Shown: positions 8,159-16,860, counted from the first letter of the stretch. The stretch is DNA of 37,029 nt from an uncultured Lachnospiraceae bacterium (GCA_949132985.1 CASCGD010000018.1:1-37029), one strand, 5' to 3'. A program made the numbers and translations. Notes: generated from the sequence alone by a model not told the origin.

Positions 8159-8812
8159 CTAACTTTTCCTCCACTGTACAGCCCAGATCGCTAATTGTGT
8201 TCTGTCACGCAGATCAAGCTTCTTTAAGACAGAGCTTAAATAGTTTCTTACGGAGCCTTCCGTGAGGAAAAGCTCTGCTGCTATCTCCTTATTGGACAGA
8301 CCCTTCGATACAAGCCCGATCACCTTCCACTCCGACTCCGTAATCTCCTTTATGTATTCCACATTCACCGTAATGGCCGCCGCATTTTCCCTCGCCATCT
8401 GCGAAAACATTTTCACAACCTTCCCAGCTATATCCTCATTGATCATGGCATTTCCATGGAAAACTTTATATATTGCCTCGATCAGCCCATCCGCGGAAAT
8501 GCCTTTCAAAAGATAACCGCTGGCCCCATGCTTTAAAGCATTGAAAATGTATTCATCATCATCAAAAGTCGTCAGAATAATAATCTTTATTTCAGGATAG
8601 TTTTCTTTGATGATCTGGGTACACTGCACGCCATCCATCTCCGGCATTCTGATATCCATTAAAATAACATCCGGCTTATCCCTCCTGACAGCCCTGACCA
8701 CCTCGATACCGTTAGCCGCAGTATCTACCGAAAAATCCGGTTTCCCGGCCAGCACAATGCGCAGGCTGTCCCTGATCAGTTCCTGATCGTCTGCAATTAG
8801 TATTTTAATCAT
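8159..8812 (-). CDS. NarL/LuxR-family response regulator
   Basis: This 217-residue response regulator has a receiver domain at residues 1-120: acidic pair DD (8-9), phosphoacceptor Asp53 in LMDIRMPEMDG, TT near 81-82 and the switch lysine in YLLKG. A LuxR-type helix-turn-helix follows at about 150-212 (LVSKGLSNKEIAAELFLTE). It acts as a DNA-binding transcription factor when phosphorylated by the kinase gene that overlaps it by 8 bases. The adjacent sugar operon and the dyads at 6713-6815 are the obvious targets, by inference. Confidence 0.94.
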   Translation of the reverse strand: MIKILIADDQELIRDSLRIVLAGKPDFSVDTAANGIEVVRAVRRDKPDVILMDIRMPEMDGVQCTQIIKENYPEIKIIILTTFDDDEYIFNALKHGASGYLLKGISADGLIEAIYKVFHGNAMINEDIAGKVVKMFSQMARENAAAITVNVEYIKEITESEWKVIGLVSKGLSNKEIAAELFLTEGSVRNYLSSVLKKLDLRDRTQLAIWAVQWRKS

Positions 8813-10100
8813 TTTCCGTTCCCCACCTTATCGGAATTTCTGCCACCACGCAAAACCCGTCGCTTCCGTCAACATGTATCTTCCCGCCGAGCATGTCCAG
8901 CCGTTCTTTCATATGTGTAAGTCCAAAGCCAAACTCGATATCAGGAGCGCCGATACCATTATCTCTTATTGTTATGGTCACAATATTGTATTCCCGTGTC
9001 ACCCGGATCCTGACCGTGTCCGCCTTTCCGTGTCTGATCGAATTGGTGATGCTTTCCTGAATGATGCGGTAGATGATTTTCTCCTCATCCTCGCCAAAGG
9101 AGAGCCTGCCCGCACGGTTGTCCAATGTGATATCCACCTTGGAGGCGGCGCCCATCTGCGAGATCATTTTATGGATTGCAGAGAGCAAATCTCCCTGCTC
9201 GAGCGCATCGGGCCGAAGCTCATTGACGGAGCGCCTTACATCCGTCATGCCCTGCCTTGCCACATCCGAGACCAGCGACAGATACCGCTTTAACGTTTCG
9301 GGTGAAACATCGGCAACGGCCATTGCCGCGTCAATCCCGGCGATAATGCCGGTCAGGGTATGTCCAAGCGTATCATGTATTTCCCTGGCCAGACGGTTTC
9401 TCTCCCTTGTCTGGGCCAGCTTTTCCGATTCGGCGGCAAAATTTTCAAGCTCTGTGTTCGCGGCCCGCAGCTGTTCATTCAGGGAATTTATCTCATCCTT
9501 TTCATCCATCTGTTCCCGCAGGTGCAAAATTGTATATACAATAAAGAGAATGATGTTTAAAGTCGATAAAAGATTTTTGATCAGGATTAAAACCGCCGCC
9601 ACTGTCCCGATGTAATACTCCGTATAGGTCTCAAAGGAAGTGATTTTAAAAAAATTAGAGCAGGCGTTGAAATCAAAAATCAGGAAAAATGTACTGCCCA
9701 GTATCAGAGGGAGCAGTTTTTTACTGCTTCCCTCAAAGTATTTCATGATATGAGCCACAAAGAGAAGGATGATGCCGTTATAGTTTACCTGCAGCGCAAC
9801 AATCACAAAAACAGTACATATAAATTCCAAAATAATCATGCGCCACTGCTGTTTGATCTCATAATTGTCATGGATGTACATCAGAACCATCAAAAGCACA
9901 AAAAAACTGGGAGAAATAAAAAGCATTTTCCCCGGAACCGGAGGCAGCGTGTTTACTTTTTTCAGAAACATAACTGCTCCCCCGGAGTTTCCGATTTTTA
10001 TAATGGTTACCGCAGAAACGACGGAAATATACAGCACTGTTATGAAATTAAAGCTTTTCATAAAACTTAACGCGGAATTCTTTAATACCGATGTATCCAT
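8805..10100 (-). CDS. NarL-type sensor histidine kinase (HisKA_3)
   Basis: This 431-residue membrane kinase has an N-terminal region (about 18-195) with roughly six hydrophobic segments and no large extracellular domain. A coiled-coil stretch follows (about 196-235, EINSLNEQLRAANTELE). The HisKA_3 domain has phosphoacceptor His242 in REIHDTLGH, and the HATPase domain has N-box Asn353 (SITNSIRHGKA) and G-box DNGIG at 380-384. It should phosphorylate the regulator encoded downstream, which it overlaps. Because it lacks an obvious ligand domain, the two membrane-tethered binding proteins in the operon are good candidates for sugar recognition. Confidence 0.94.
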   Translation of the reverse strand: MDTSVLKNSALSFMKSFNFITVLYISVVSAVTIIKIGNSGGAVMFLKKVNTLPPVPGKMLFISPSFFVLLMVLMYIHDNYEIKQQWRMIILEFICTVFVIVALQVNYNGIILLFVAHIMKYFEGSSKKLLPLILGSTFFLIFDFNACSNFFKITSFETYTEYYIGTVAAVLILIKNLLSTLNIILFIVYTILHLREQMDEKDEINSLNEQLRAANTELENFAAESEKLAQTRERNRLAREIHDTLGHTLTGIIAGIDAAMAVADVSPETLKRYLSLVSDVARQGMTDVRRSVNELRPDALEQGDLLSAIHKMISQMGAASKVDITLDNRAGRLSFGEDEEKIIYRIIQESITNSIRHGKADTVRIRVTREYNIVTITIRDNGIGAPDIEFGFGLTHMKERLDMLGGKIHVDGSDGFCVVAEIPIRWGTEND

Positions 10101-10103
10101 TTG

Positions 10104-11078
10104 CTACTGCCATCCCTTTGTACTGAATTCATTTATATTTTCCTCACTGATTAAATGGACCGAAACTTTTATTTTCTTTTCAACCGGCCTGCCTTCGATC
10201 ATATTGTAAAGCTGATCCACCGCATTCTGTCCGATTTCAGACGGATACTGAGCCGAGGTTGCGAGCATAATCTTTTCTTTGATCATGGACTTCGCCTCCG
10301 GCGCGCCGTCCACCCCGAGAACAGATATGCCTTCCAGTCTCCCGTAATCCTTCAGTGCTGCCATCACGCCAAGGGCACCCACGTCATTGATCGAAAAAAC
10401 AACATCAAATTCCGTACCCTTTTTCAGCTCGTCAATCATTAGCGGCATGGCAATCTCAAGCTGTCCTGCATCATCCAGCCTGCCCACAATCTCAAAATTC
10501 TCATTCCCCTTTAGCGTGTCTGTAAACCCCTCCACACGGTCATTTGAGGATTTGGTTGTCGGATGTTCAAAAATCAGAATCTTTCCCTTCTCCTTTTTTT
10601 GCAAAAGATACTCGGCACAGAGAACTCCCGCATAATAGTTATCCGAGACAACCGTACAGTCTGCCAGACTATCGTCATAAATCTCCGTGTCCACCAATAT
10701 GATTTTTATGCCCTTCTCCCTCCCATACTTGATAGCAGGAATAATTTTCTCAAAATCAACAGGTGCAATGAATATCGCTTCCACACCCCCGTCGATCAGG
10801 TCATACATCTGCTGCGTCTGTCTGGCCGCGTCGAGCGCAGGGTCTCTTGTGATCAGAATATCCCCGTTTGATTCGACGGTAGCGCGTATTGTTTCGTTGA
10901 TCACCTCAAAGAAAGGATTGTTCATGGTCATATAGGTTGCCCCGAATTTGTGCACATTTTCTCTCTGTGTCAGGGAAAAATCATTGTTTTTGTCAAGAAT
11001 AGCCAGTATGCCTAAAAGAACCAATGCCGCCGCTATCGTATAAAATACCGTTTTCATTCGGTTTAATAAAAGTCTCAT
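10104..11078 (-). CDS. Membrane-anchored RbsB-like sugar-binding protein, first gene of sensing cassette
   Basis: This 324-residue protein has a hydrophobic anchor at about residues 10-27 (VFYTIAAALVLLGILAIL) and no lipobox. A periplasmic-binding-protein type I fold similar to ribose/galactose binders follows: FGATYMTMNNPFF, IDGGVEAIFIAPVD, VVFSINDVGALGVM and LGVDGAPEAK. It is three bases upstream of the kinase gene. Membrane-tethered sugar binders of this kind that pair with kinases are known in clostridia (for example XylFII with LytS for xylose). Here the kinase is NarL-type, so only the concept carries over. It is probably the sensor for the sugar imported by the neighbouring transporter. 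Confidence 0.85.
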   Translation of the reverse strand: MRLLLNRMKTVFYTIAAALVLLGILAILDKNNDFSLTQRENVHKFGATYMTMNNPFFEVINETIRATVESNGDILITRDPALDAARQTQQMYDLIDGGVEAIFIAPVDFEKIIPAIKYGREKGIKIILVDTEIYDDSLADCTVVSDNYYAGVLCAEYLLQKKEKGKILIFEHPTTKSSNDRVEGFTDTLKGNENFEIVGRLDDAGQLEIAMPLMIDELKKGTEFDVVFSINDVGALGVMAALKDYGRLEGISVLGVDGAPEAKSMIKEKIMLATSAQYPSEIGQNAVDQLYNMIEGRPVEKKIKVSVHLISEENINEFSTKGWQ

Positions 11079-11135
11079 TTTTCCTTATCCCTTAAATCGA
11101 GCAGGGGAAGAGGCATCTTTTCCCGCTCGCCGCGC

Positions 11136-11177
11136 GGCCCGCATGCTGCCCCTGCAGCAAGTCTCCTTATGCGGGCC
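11136..11177. other. Stable stem-loop in the leader of the sensing operon
   Basis: A perfect 9-bp stem GGCCCGCAT/ATGCGGGCC (11136-11144 with 11169-11177) encloses a second hairpin GCTGC-CCCT-GCAGC (11145-11158). On the transcribed minus strand AAGGAGA is in the loop. There is no U-run, so it is not a simple terminator. It lies in a leader of roughly 220 bases between the promoter at 11309-11337 and ATG 11078. Confidence 0.6.
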
Positions 11178-11287
11178 TGTGCATAAAAAAACAAAAGGAA
11201 AGAACACATAAGCCCGGCAGACTTATGTTGATCTTCCCTCAAATATTCATCTGGTTTGCGACAGGAGACAGGATACGCTCTCTCCAA

Positions 11288-11383
11288 TCATTTTCTGTCA
11301 TTAAATGTAGTATAACAATTCAGAAGATAAAAATCAATAGTTTCTTTCCGTCGTCGGAAGGCATTCCAAAAAATACTTCGCAT
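11288..11383 (-). CDS. Possible 31-residue small ORF behind pyrD
   Basis: ATG 11383 has AGGAGG seven bases upstream and a 31-codon frame (begins MRSIFWNAF, contains RRRK, ends at TGA 11288). It overlaps an inverted repeat (GGAAGGCA 11356-11363 with complement 11385-11392) and the promoter at 11309-11337, which makes coding doubtful. I recognise no family. Much of the interval 11079-11416 is explained by that promoter, the leader hairpin at 11136-11177 and this frame. Confidence 0.2.
   Translation of the reverse strand: MRSIFWNAFRRRKETIDFYLLNCYTTFNDRK
11309..11337 (-). promoter_or_regulatory. Promoter of the sensing cassette
   Basis: On the minus strand TTGATT (11332-11337), 17-base spacer, TATACT (11309-11314): a good sigma-A match. 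It would start a transcript about 220 bases ahead of the RbsB-like gene. Confidence 0.7.
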
Positions 11384-11416
11384 TTGCCTTCCTCCTGTTC
11401 ACAAGGCTGCACCCGT

Positions 11417-12319
11417 TCACCTCACCGCCCCGATCAGCTCTCTAATATCCTCCACACCTTCCTCCAACATATATTCGCGGATGCCGTCTGTGATCTCCTC
11501 CGTGATGCGCGGGTTCGTGAAATTTGCCGTACCCACCGACACTGCCGTAGCACCCGCAAGAATCAGCTCAAGCGCATCCTCAGCACACATCACGCCGCCC
11601 AATCCGACGATTGGGATACGGACCGCCTGTGCAGCCTCATAGACCATGCGCACCGCGATCGGATGGATCGCGGGGCCGGAAAGCCCGCCGGTTCTGTTGG
11701 CCAGCGCGAACCGGCGCTTGCGGACATCGATTTTCATACCCGTGATCGTGTTGATCAGGGAAACTGCGTCAGCTCCGGCAGCCTCCACCGCCCTGGCCAT
11801 CTCCGCGATATCAGTCACGTTCGGGCTGAGCTTCATGATAACGGGCTGCTTTGCCACCGCCTTTATCGCTTTGGTAATCTCCGCCGCCGCGTGTGGATTC
11901 TGTCCGTATGCGATACCGCCCTCCTTTACGTTCGGGCAGGAAATATTAATCTCCAGCAGATCCACCGGCTGATCCGCCAGCCGCTCCGCCACCTCTACAT
12001 AGTCGGACTCGCTCCTGCCGCACACATTGACGACAATACGGGTGTCATACTTCGCCAGAAAGGGTATATCGCGCTCCACAAACACGTCTATGCCCGGATT
12101 CTGCAGTCCGATGGCATTCAGCATGCCGCCGTACACCTCTGCGATGCGGGGCGTCGGATTGCCCTCCCACGGAACGTTCGCAACCCCCTTTGTGATGACC
12201 CCGCCCAGCTTGTTCAAGTCCATAAGCTGCGCGTACTCCTCGCCGGAGCCAAAAGTCCCCGAAGCAGTCAAAATCGGATTTTTCAGAGAAATTCCCGCAA
12301 GATTTACGCCCATATTCAT
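11417..12319 (-). CDS. pyrD: Dihydroorotate dehydrogenase B, catalytic subunit
   Basis: This 300-residue FMN-dependent class 1B enzyme oxidises dihydroorotate to orotate in pyrimidine synthesis. Family signs are NPILTASGTFGSG near residue 15, the catalytic cysteine in EINISCPNVKEGG, MKLSPNVTDI, and FMN phosphate-binding GLGGV and GTANFTNP near the end. Class 1B works as a heterotetramer with PyrK, which passes electrons to NAD. pyrK lies immediately upstream and overlaps this start by one base. GGAGGTGG precedes ATG 12319. It is the last gene of the pyrC-pyrF-pyrK-pyrD run. Confidence 0.97.
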   Translation of the reverse strand: MNMGVNLAGISLKNPILTASGTFGSGEEYAQLMDLNKLGGVITKGVANVPWEGNPTPRIAEVYGGMLNAIGLQNPGIDVFVERDIPFLAKYDTRIVVNVCGRSESDYVEVAERLADQPVDLLEINISCPNVKEGGIAYGQNPHAAAEITKAIKAVAKQPVIMKLSPNVTDIAEMARAVEAAGADAVSLINTITGMKIDVRKRRFALANRTGGLSGPAIHPIAVRMVYEAAQAVRIPIVGLGGVMCAEDALELILAGATAVSVGTANFTNPRITEEITDGIREYMLEEGVEDIRELIGAVR

Positions 12320-13086
12320 CAGATATCCACCTCCCTCGCACGAAATACCGGTCCCTCGGTACAGATCCGCTTGTTCTTCACATGCGTGTGCGCATCCTTT
12401 TTTGTACTCTTACACACACAGCCAAGACAGGCGCCGACACCGCATGCCATGCGTTCCTCCAGAGAAATCCAGGTCTGGATTCCGTGCTGGACCGCAAACT
12501 GCTTCACCGCGCGAAGCATGGGCATCGGGCCGCAGGCGTAAATAATCTCCGCATCAAGACCTTTTTCTGTGACAACATCCAGCACATTTCCCTTTGTGCC
12601 GCGGCTTCCGTCCTCGGTGGCTATGTACACCTTGCCGCAGGCTTCAAATTCCTCCACCAGAAAGCACTCGTCGCGAAAGCCTAAAACAATCTGTTTTTCA
12701 CAGTTCAGCTCCTTCACGAGCTGTAACAGGGGCGGAATGCCGATACCGCCGCCGAGCAATAACGCTTTCCTGCTCTTCTTCGGATAACCGTTCCCTAAAG
12801 GTCCCATCACCCGAAGCTGTTCTCCGGTGTGATAACGGGAAAATTCTGCCGTCCCCGCCCCTGCAATGCGGTATACAAGCCGGATGGAGCAATCGCCTCT
12901 GTCAACCTCACAAATGCTGATGGGACGGGGAAGCAGCCTGCTCCCGTCTCTGCAGTAGAGCGTTACAAACTGCCCCGGCTTTGCCAGCCGCGCAATCTGT
13001 TCCGTGTGCAGCCACATACTGTAAATATTTGTCGCGATCTCCTCCTGACGGATAATGATCGCATCCTCGTAAAATTTTTCTGTCAT
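12319..13086 (-). CDS. pyrK: Dihydroorotate dehydrogenase electron transfer subunit
   Basis: This 255-residue FAD and [2Fe-2S] protein transfers electrons from the PyrD FMN to NAD+. RPISI (FAD binding) is in the N-terminal beta-barrel, GGGIGIPPL and CGPMPML mark the NAD(H)-binding domain, and the C-terminal cluster motif is ACGVGACLGCVC followed by a fourth-position cysteine in RICTEGPVF. All four cluster cysteines appear present. It is placed between pyrF and pyrD, overlapping pyrD by one base. Confidence 0.97.
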   Translation of the reverse strand: MTEKFYEDAIIIRQEEIATNIYSMWLHTEQIARLAKPGQFVTLYCRDGSRLLPRPISICEVDRGDCSIRLVYRIAGAGTAEFSRYHTGEQLRVMGPLGNGYPKKSRKALLLGGGIGIPPLLQLVKELNCEKQIVLGFRDECFLVEEFEACGKVYIATEDGSRGTKGNVLDVVTEKGLDAEIIYACGPMPMLRAVKQFAVQHGIQTWISLEERMACGVGACLGCVCKSTKKDAHTHVKNKRICTEGPVFRAREVDI

Positions 13087-13174
13087 GAAATTCTCCTATC
13101 GTAGCCGCTTGATACCTCTCAGGCTATGGTCCGTATTCCCTGTTCCGAAAATGATAATCTCAGGCGCTCCCCGG

Positions 13175-14104
13175 CTACGCTCCCAGCGCCCCGGCAATGT
13201 CAGCGATCATATCCTCCACCGCCAGCCGCGACGCATCCGCATAATTTTCCGGAGTAATGCCCTGTTCCTTATATTTTTCCTGCCGGTAGGCAGCGATAAT
13301 ACCACGTGAGGAATTAACGATGGCGCCCAGCCCATCAGCGTTAAAAAAGTGAACCAGATCCTTACCCTGTCCGCCCTGTGCGCCATAGCCCGGCACTAAG
13401 ATAAACGCCTTTGGCATGATCCTTCGCAAAGCCCACCCCTGTTCGGGATAGGTTGCTCCAACCACCGCGCCTATGTAGCTGTAGGAATCGCCCATACAAT
13501 CTGCGCCCCACTCAGCCACCTTCTCACCCACATGCTCATAAAGCGGTTTTCCGTCGATGATGCGGTCCTGAAACTCCCCACTGGAAGGGTTCGATGTCTT
13601 TACCAGAATGAACAGCCCCTTTTTCTCTTCCCTGCACACATCGATAAAGGGCTTGATGCCGTCCGTTCCAAGGTACGGATTTACCGTCGCAAAATCTTCA
13701 TTGAACGCCTGATAAGATTTGCTTCCGATCTGCACCCTTCCCAGGTGTCCGGCAGCATATGCCGCGGAAGTAGAGCCGATGTCGCCGCGCTTGACATCTC
13801 CGATCACCACCAGCCCTTTCTCATGGCAGTAGTCCACGGTTTTCTGAAACACCTTTACGCCCTCTATGCCAAACTGCTCGTACATCGCAATCTGGGGCTT
13901 GACCGCCGGAATCAAATCATAAACCGCATCCACAATGCCCTTGTTATACTGCCAGACTGCCTCGGCCGCTCCCTCCGGCGTCTCGCCGAACTGTGCAAAC
14001 GCCGCGTCCAGAAGCGGTTTTGGCACATAGGAGAGCATCGGGTCCAGGCCTACCACGATGGGGGCATTTGTCTTTTTAATTTTTTCTATCAGCATATTGA
14101 TCAT
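13175..14104 (-). CDS. pyrF: Orotidine 5'-phosphate decarboxylase (long form)
   Basis: This 309-residue enzyme converts OMP to UMP. It is of the longer PyrF subtype (about 300 residues against about 240 in the B. subtilis type). The catalytic block is GDVKRGDIGSTSAAYA with Asp103, Lys105 and Asp108; the phosphate loop region is VPGYGAQGG near the C-terminus, and VGLDPML is at the start. It overlaps pyrC by four bases (14101-14104) and is followed by 88 bases before pyrK. Confidence 0.97.
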   Translation of the reverse strand: MINMLIEKIKKTNAPIVVGLDPMLSYVPKPLLDAAFAQFGETPEGAAEAVWQYNKGIVDAVYDLIPAVKPQIAMYEQFGIEGVKVFQKTVDYCHEKGLVVIGDVKRGDIGSTSAAYAAGHLGRVQIGSKSYQAFNEDFATVNPYLGTDGIKPFIDVCREEKKGLFILVKTSNPSSGEFQDRIIDGKPLYEHVGEKVAEWGADCMGDSYSYIGAVVGATYPEQGWALRRIMPKAFILVPGYGAQGGQGKDLVHFFNADGLGAIVNSSRGIIAAYRQEKYKEQGITPENYADASRLAVEDMIADIAGALGA

Positions 14105-15477
14105 TTCTCTGTGTCCCTTTCTTTGTATGCATACACAACCTCACCGCCGATGATGGTAAACATCACCCGCCCCTTCACCTCTCTGCCATGGAAAGGTGTA
14201 TTTTTCCCTTTGGATACAAAGGTGTTTTTATCAATCACATAGGATGCCTTCGGATCAAATACCACCAGATCCGCTTCCTTGTTCTCCGCGATCACGCCTG
14301 TATCCAGTCGAAGTATTTTTGCAGGATTGTAACTCATCTTTTCCGCCATCTGCAGGGGAGTCAGCACCTTCTTTTCCACAAGCTCGGTGTAGGTCAGCGC
14401 CGCCGCCGTCTCCAGGCCCACAATGCCAAAGGGCGCGTCCGTCATACCCTTGTTCTTGTCATCCGCCGTGTGGGGCGCATGATCCGTGGCGATACAGTCA
14501 ACAGAGCCGTCCCGCAGGCCCTCGATGAGTGCATCCCGGTCCTCCTTCGTGCGAAGCGGCGGGTTCATCTTGTAATTTACCATCTCAAGCCCCTCACGAT
14601 TCATAGGGCTGGCGGAAAGTGTCGGCGGCACCTCATAGTGCCCCTGCACATCCTCTGACCAGGGCGCGCCCGGTATGTCATCGGAGGTCAGCGTAAAGTG
14701 ATGCGGACACACCTCAGCGGTCACGGAATGTCCCCGCTGCTTTGCCAGCCGCAGCATGTCTACAACCTCCTTCGTCGAACAGTGACACAGATGCAGTCTG
14801 GCTCCGGCCTCCACCGACAACAGATAATCCCGGGAGGCAATGACGTTTTCCACGGTATTGTGGATGCCGGGCAATCCAAGCCGCTCACAATTTTGGTCCT
14901 CATTGATAACGCCGTTTCCCATCAGCGCCTTTTCCTCGCAGTGATCAAGCAGCGGCAGATCCAGCTTTGAGAGCTCATGCAGTGCATCCCAGCACAGCTT
15001 CGTGCTGGCCACGGACTTTCCGTCCTCGCTGAAGGCAATCGCACCGTGCGCCGCCATATCCTCCAGATCCGTCAGCTTTTCACCTGCCATGCCCACCGTA
15101 ATCGAGCCTGCCTGGTAGATGTGCACCGGGGTTACGCTCTTTCCCTTGTTGAGTACATAGCTGAGCACATCGGAGTTGTCCACCACCGGCCTTGTATTCG
15201 GCATCGCCAGGATCGTGGTATAGCCTCCCTTGGCCGCAGCAGCCGCACCGGTCTCGATACTCTCCTTGTCGGTCTGCCCCGGGTCACGCAGATGCACATG
15301 CATATCAATAAAGCCCGGCATCACATACATGCCCGACGCATCCACCGTCTCCTGCGCCTGCTCCTTTAAACCCTCTCCGATCTTTTTTACAATTCCATCC
15401 TCCACATAAATATCTGCAATTTTGTCTGTTTTGGTCGCGGGGTCCAGTACACGACCGCCCTTAATCATCAGTGTCAT
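14101..15477 (-). CDS. pyrC: Dihydroorotase with an internal 27-30 residue insertion
   Basis: This 458-residue class I dihydroorotase (amidohydrolase superfamily) cyclises carbamoyl aspartate. Zinc ligands align with the Bacillus enzyme: His60 and His62 (HVHLRDPG), Asp152, His179, His232 and Asp332 (ATDHAPH). Up to His232 the offset from the B. anthracis numbering is one residue, but at Asp332 it is 28. The cause is an insertion at about residues 271-300, between TSDDIPG and NYKMNPPLR (coding 14578-14667). The insertion is in frame and includes PPTLSASP. All catalytic residues are intact, so activity is expected. Start ATG 15477 has AGGAGG upstream. First gene of the pyr run; pyrB and pyrE are not in the window. 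Confidence 0.96.
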   Translation of the reverse strand: MTLMIKGGRVLDPATKTDKIADIYVEDGIVKKIGEGLKEQAQETVDASGMYVMPGFIDMHVHLRDPGQTDKESIETGAAAAAKGGYTTILAMPNTRPVVDNSDVLSYVLNKGKSVTPVHIYQAGSITVGMAGEKLTDLEDMAAHGAIAFSEDGKSVASTKLCWDALHELSKLDLPLLDHCEEKALMGNGVINEDQNCERLGLPGIHNTVENVIASRDYLLSVEAGARLHLCHCSTKEVVDMLRLAKQRGHSVTAEVCPHHFTLTSDDIPGAPWSEDVQGHYEVPPTLSASPMNREGLEMVNYKMNPPLRTKEDRDALIEGLRDGSVDCIATDHAPHTADDKNKGMTDAPFGIVGLETAAALTYTELVEKKVLTPLQMAEKMSYNPAKILRLDTGVIAENKEADLVVFDPKASYVIDKNTFVSKGKNTPFHGREVKGRVMFTIIGGEVVYAYKERDTEK

Positions 15478-15507
15478 GCTTTGTCCTCCTGTTCTATGAA
15501 CAATTTC

Positions 15508-15536
15508 ATTTTAACATATAAAAATCACAATCGCAA
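15508..15536 (-). promoter_or_regulatory. Promoter of the pyrCFKD operon
   Basis: On the minus strand TTGCGA (15531-15536), 17-base spacer, TAAAAT (15508-15513). It lies 31 bases before pyrC, too close for a PyrR-type attenuator leader, and no terminator/antiterminator pair was seen. Confidence 0.6.
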
Positions 15537-15606
15537 CGCACTTCGGATAGCTTTTTTACCGGAAATGTCATCTTGCATAAAATGTTTCTTTACATATATA
15601 TTTTGT

Positions 15607-16860
15607 CTATGTTTCCTCGCCGAAAGCCGCCAGATGGTAAAGGGAGCGCGGGACGTACGCCTGAATAAATATGCCCTCCGCCCGGTATTCCTCCGCCACC
15701 AGCTCCCCCGACGTGCGTATTTTCGCAACAATGCCCGCCTGATTGTAGGGAAGCAGCCGCTCCATAAAAATTTTATTTTCCCGAAGCATTGCCTCCAGCG
15801 TCTCTTTCACCGCTTCCAGCCCTTCCCTGTTCTTCGCCGAAATGTGAAGGGTGCGATCTGCCCTCGCATCGTGCAGCGCCTCACGCTCACTGATCAGATC
15901 CTGCTTATTGAAAAGTGTAAGCACCGGCTTGCCTTCCACACCCAGTTCCCGCAAAGTTTCATACACAATATACATCTGTTTTTCCATCTGAGGATTGGAA
16001 GCGTCCACCACATGAATGATGTAATCCGCATACTTCGCCTCCTCCAGCGTCGAGCGAAATGCCTCGATCAGATGATGAGGGAGCTTGCGGATAAAGCCGA
16101 CCGTGTCCGTCAGCAAAAGCTCCTGTCTGCCTGAAAGCGTGAGCAGCCTTGTAGTGGGATCAAGGGTTGCAAACAGTGCATCCCATTCCAGCACATCCGC
16201 ATCCGTCAGGGCATTTAAAAGTGTCGATTTACCTGCATTTGTGTAGCCCACAATTGCCGCCACCGGCTGATTCGCCCTCAGACGGCGGCTTCGGTTGACC
16301 TCCCGGTGCTGCCTCACCTGTTCAAGCTCCCGTTTCAGCTGGGAAATACGTCCGGCGATAACTCTGCGGTCCGTCTCCAGCTTTTTCTCACCCGGTCCCC
16401 TCGTCCCGATGCCGCCGCCGAGACGGGACATGGACCTCCCGTAGCCTGTGAGTCTCGTCATCTCATAGCGGAGCTGTGCCAGCTCCACCTGAATCTTTCC
16501 CTCGCTTGTGGCCGCCCGCCTTGCAAAAATATCCAGAATCACAAGCGTGCGGTCCATGACCTTTGTATCCAGCAGGTCTGCCAGATTGCGCATCTGCGCC
16601 GGACTCAGCTCATCGTCGCACACAACTCCGGTGGCATCCGTCATCATTAAAAGCTCCCTGATCTCCTGCACCTTTCCGCTGCCCACATAAGTCGCCGGAT
16701 GCCTGCGCGTCAGCTTTTGGAGAACGGTTCCCTCCACCGACGCACCCGCTGTCTGCACCAGCTCCTTAAGCTCCTCCATAGAATCCTCTGCGTCGTCCCC
16801 CTCCTGTTCACTGACGCCTACGAGAATCACCCGCTCCTCTATTTCCTTATTTTCGTGCAT
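15607..16860 (-). CDS. hflX: Ribosome-associated GTPase HflX
   Basis: This 417-residue GTPase binds the 50S subunit and splits stalled or hibernating ribosomes. The N-terminal HflX domain carries HPATYVGSGKVQEI (about 54-67), followed by the basic linker with GGGIGTRGPGEKKLE (148-162). The G domain has G1 GYTNAGKST (205-213), G3 DTVGF (252-256) and G4 NKQD (318-321), and a C-terminal domain ends the protein. Start ATG 16860 is chosen because AAGGA lies nine bases upstream and it gives the usual length; an in-frame start 33 bases earlier has no site. It lies 102 bases downstream of the TPR lipoprotein on the same strand. Confidence 0.96.
   Translation of the reverse strand: MHENKEIEERVILVGVSEQEGDDAEDSMEELKELVQTAGASVEGTVLQKLTRRHPATYVGSGKVQEIRELLMMTDATGVVCDDELSPAQMRNLADLLDTKVMDRTLVILDIFARRAATSEGKIQVELAQLRYEMTRLTGYGRSMSRLGGGIGTRGPGEKKLETDRRVIAGRISQLKRELEQVRQHREVNRSRRLRANQPVAAIVGYTNAGKSTLLNALTDADVLEWDALFATLDPTTRLLTLSGRQELLLTDTVGFIRKLPHHLIEAFRSTLEEAKYADYIIHVVDASNPQMEKQMYIVYETLRELGVEGKPVLTLFNKQDLISEREALHDARADRTLHISAKNREGLEAVKETLEAMLRENKIFMERLLPYNQAGIVAKIRTSGELVAEEYRAEGIFIQAYVPRSLYHLAAFGEET

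Noticed and set aside
11075..11287. 70-codon minus-strand frame in the leader of the sensing operon
   Set aside because: It reads through the stable leader hairpin, overlaps the true start at 11078 and shows no protein-like features or good ribosome binding site.
11225..12541. 438-codon plus-strand open frame opposite pyrD and pyrK
   Set aside because: It is antisense to two clearly conserved genes, has no family resemblance and an implausible His/Arg-rich composition; a shadow of biased codon use.
15478..15606. PyrR-type attenuator ahead of pyrC
   Set aside because: Promoter is 31 bases from the start codon and there is no terminator/antiterminator pair.
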